DNA of 6,731 nt from Flammeovirgaceae bacterium (GTDB taxonomy: Bacteria > Bacteroidota > Bacteroidia > Cytophagales > Cyclobacteriaceae). The stretch covers positions 1 through 6,731 of the forward strand of contig JAKEEN010000051.1 of the NCBI GenBank assembly GCA_022616575.1. Direction: 5' to 3'. Under the pieces are notes generated by a model. That model saw only the letters and a list, made by a program, of their open reading frames with translations. It was not told where the DNA came from and made no database searches. Positions within the stretch are counted from its first letter, which is position 1; every line of letters begins with the position of its first letter. The position numbers were made by a program, and so were the translations under genes. Shown here piece after piece: positions 5,700 through 6,731 of the stretch.

Positions 5700-6731
5700 A
5701 TGAGTGAAGTAAAAGCGAAGGTTCCAGCAGGTTATTCAGCAAGTAATATTCAGGTTTTAGAAGGTCTCGAGGCGGTTCGAAAGAGACCCGCCATGTACAT
5801 TGGTGACGTAAGTGTAAAAGGCTTACATCATTTGGTGTGGGAAGTGGTTGATAACTCGATCGATGAGGCCCTTGCCGGCTACTGCGACACGATTCTGGTC
5901 AATATCCATGAAGATAATTCTGTTAGCGTAGAAGATAATGGCCGTGGTATCCCCACCGACATGCACGAGAAAGAAAAGCGTTCCGCTCTTGAGGTGGTAA
6001 TGACCGTCTTACACGCAGGGGGAAAATTCGATAAAAACACATATAAGGTTTCCGGAGGCTTACACGGTGTAGGTGTATCGTGCGTCAATGCACTGTCAGA
6101 AGATTTAAAAGTAAATGTTTACCGTGACGGGAAGGAATTTGAACAAGAATACAAGCGAGGCGTTCCTCAATACTCGGTAAAAGTCGTTGGCGATTCATCG
6201 CGAAGGGGCACTACAGTCAGGTTCAAACCTGATCATGAAATTTTCACGGTACTGGAGTATAATTACGAAACCGTTGCATCTCGTTTGCGCGAACTGGCCT
6301 TCCTGAATCCGGGTATAAAAATTCTCCTCAAAGATCTTCGCGATAAGGATGAAAAGGGTGAAGCTCGTTCTGAGACTTTCTTTTCAGAAGGTGGATTGAG
6401 GGAATTTGTTGAATACATCGATTCAACACGCGAAAAACTCATCGCAGCCCCGATTTATATCGAAAATGACAAATCAGAGATTCCGGTACAGGTTGCGTTA
6501 AGTTACAATACTTCGTTCAGCGAAAACCTGGTATCCTATGTCAACAACATCAATACACACGAAGGCGGAACACACGTTGCTGGTTTCCGCAGGGCTCTAA
6601 CACGAACGCTTAAAGCCTATGCGGATAAATCAGGCTTGTTGGAAAAAGCAAAAATAGAAATCAGCGGTGATGACTTTCGGGAAGGACTAACGGCTGTGAT
6701 TTCAGTAAAAGTAGCCGAGCCGCAGTTTGAA
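5700..6731 (+). CDS. gyrB: DNA gyrase subunit B, N-terminal part (3' end outside window)
   Basis: This open frame runs to the window edge and gives 344 residues, about half of a GyrB of the usual 640-650 residues. GyrB is the ATPase subunit of DNA gyrase, which with GyrA introduces negative supercoils. The N-terminus YSASNIQVLEGLEAVRKRP (12-30) and MYIGDVSVKGLHHLVWEVVDNS (32-53) are GyrB-like rather than ParE-like. The GHKL ATP-binding residues are present: Glu48 (catalytic base) and Asn52 (metal), Asp79 with GRGIP at 81-85, the lid motif GGLHGVGVS at 119-127, and GTTVRF at 170-175. The transducer domain begins near residue 230 and includes NNINTHEGGTH (282-292). The window stops at AEPQFE, just before the expected QTK loop whose Lys contacts the ATP phosphate. 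ATG 5700 has no in-frame ATG upstream in the spacer and gives the family's usual N-terminus. The gene is divergent from the LRR gene. Confidence 0.96.
   Translation, partial: MSEVKAKVPAGYSASNIQVLEGLEAVRKRPAMYIGDVSVKGLHHLVWEVVDNSIDEALAGYCDTILVNIHEDNSVSVEDNGRGIPTDMHEKEKRSALEVVMTVLHAGGKFDKNTYKVSGGLHGVGVSCVNALSEDLKVNVYRDGKEFEQEYKRGVPQYSVKVVGDSSRRGTTVRFKPDHEIFTVLEYNYETVASRLRELAFLNPGIKILLKDLRDKDEKGEARSETFFSEGGLREFVEYIDSTREKLIAAPIYIENDKSEIPVQVALSYNTSFSENLVSYVNNINTHEGGTHVAGFRRALTRTLKAYADKSGLLEKAKIEISGDDFREGLTAVISVKVAEPQFE

Noticed and set aside
5879..6088. Minus-strand open frame of 69 codons
   Set aside because: It is antisense to the GHKL ATPase core of gyrB, which is certain.

Overview
The window looks like a stretch of ordinary chromosome from a member of the Bacteroidota, probably Cytophagales. 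The GyrB sequence is of Bacteroidota type, and no start codon has a Shine-Dalgarno site at normal spacing. A perfect TAnnTTTG promoter element sits in front of gyrB. Two exported proteins have signal peptides ending in the Ala-Gln or Ser-Gln junction common in this phylum. The assignment to order is inference; the phylum is fairly safe. I see no rRNA, tRNA, CRISPR array, transposase, phage gene or recognisable defence system.

Layout, left to right. (1) Positions 3-488 (+) hold the C-terminal end of a probable outer-membrane beta-barrel protein whose start lies outside the window. (2) Positions 491-546 hold a run of eight 7-nt units containing a 20-bp perfect palindrome. (3) Positions 574-2151 (+) encode a COG2509-type FAD-dependent dehydrogenase. 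It is followed 24 nt later, in the same frame, by a small CoA-binding Rossmann protein at 2176-2544 (+). The pair is probably one transcription unit. (4) Positions 2548-2608 hold a second 7-nt-periodic inverted repeat of different sequence, which fills the gap between convergent genes. (5) Positions 2608-3063 (-) encode an exported NTF2/SnoaL-like protein. (6) A 178-bp divergent regulatory region follows, with two sequence dyads and a candidate promoter. (7) Positions 3242-4204 (+) encode a PPK2-family polyphosphate:nucleotide phosphotransferase, class III-like. (8) Positions 4201-5559 (-) encode an exported leucine-rich-repeat protein whose stop codon overlaps that of ppk2 tail to tail. (9) A 140-bp divergent region leads to (10) gyrB, 5700 to the window end (+), cut off before its C-terminal half.

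The genes do not form one pathway. They are housekeeping or metabolic genes (gyrB, ppk2, FAD dehydrogenase, CoA-binding protein) mixed with three envelope or exported proteins. I did not find a convincing new multi-gene system. The most unusual signal is non-coding: two separate intergenic repeats, each starting within 4 nt of a stop codon. Both are built on a 7-nt period with an inverted arrangement, but with unrelated unit sequences (TGATAAC/ATTAAC type versus AAACTTT type). Secondary points are a dyad of FNR-type geometry upstream of ppk2, the 4-nt stop-codon overlap of convergent ppk2 and the LRR gene, and the in-frame, single-TAG junction between the FAD dehydrogenase and the CoA-binding protein.
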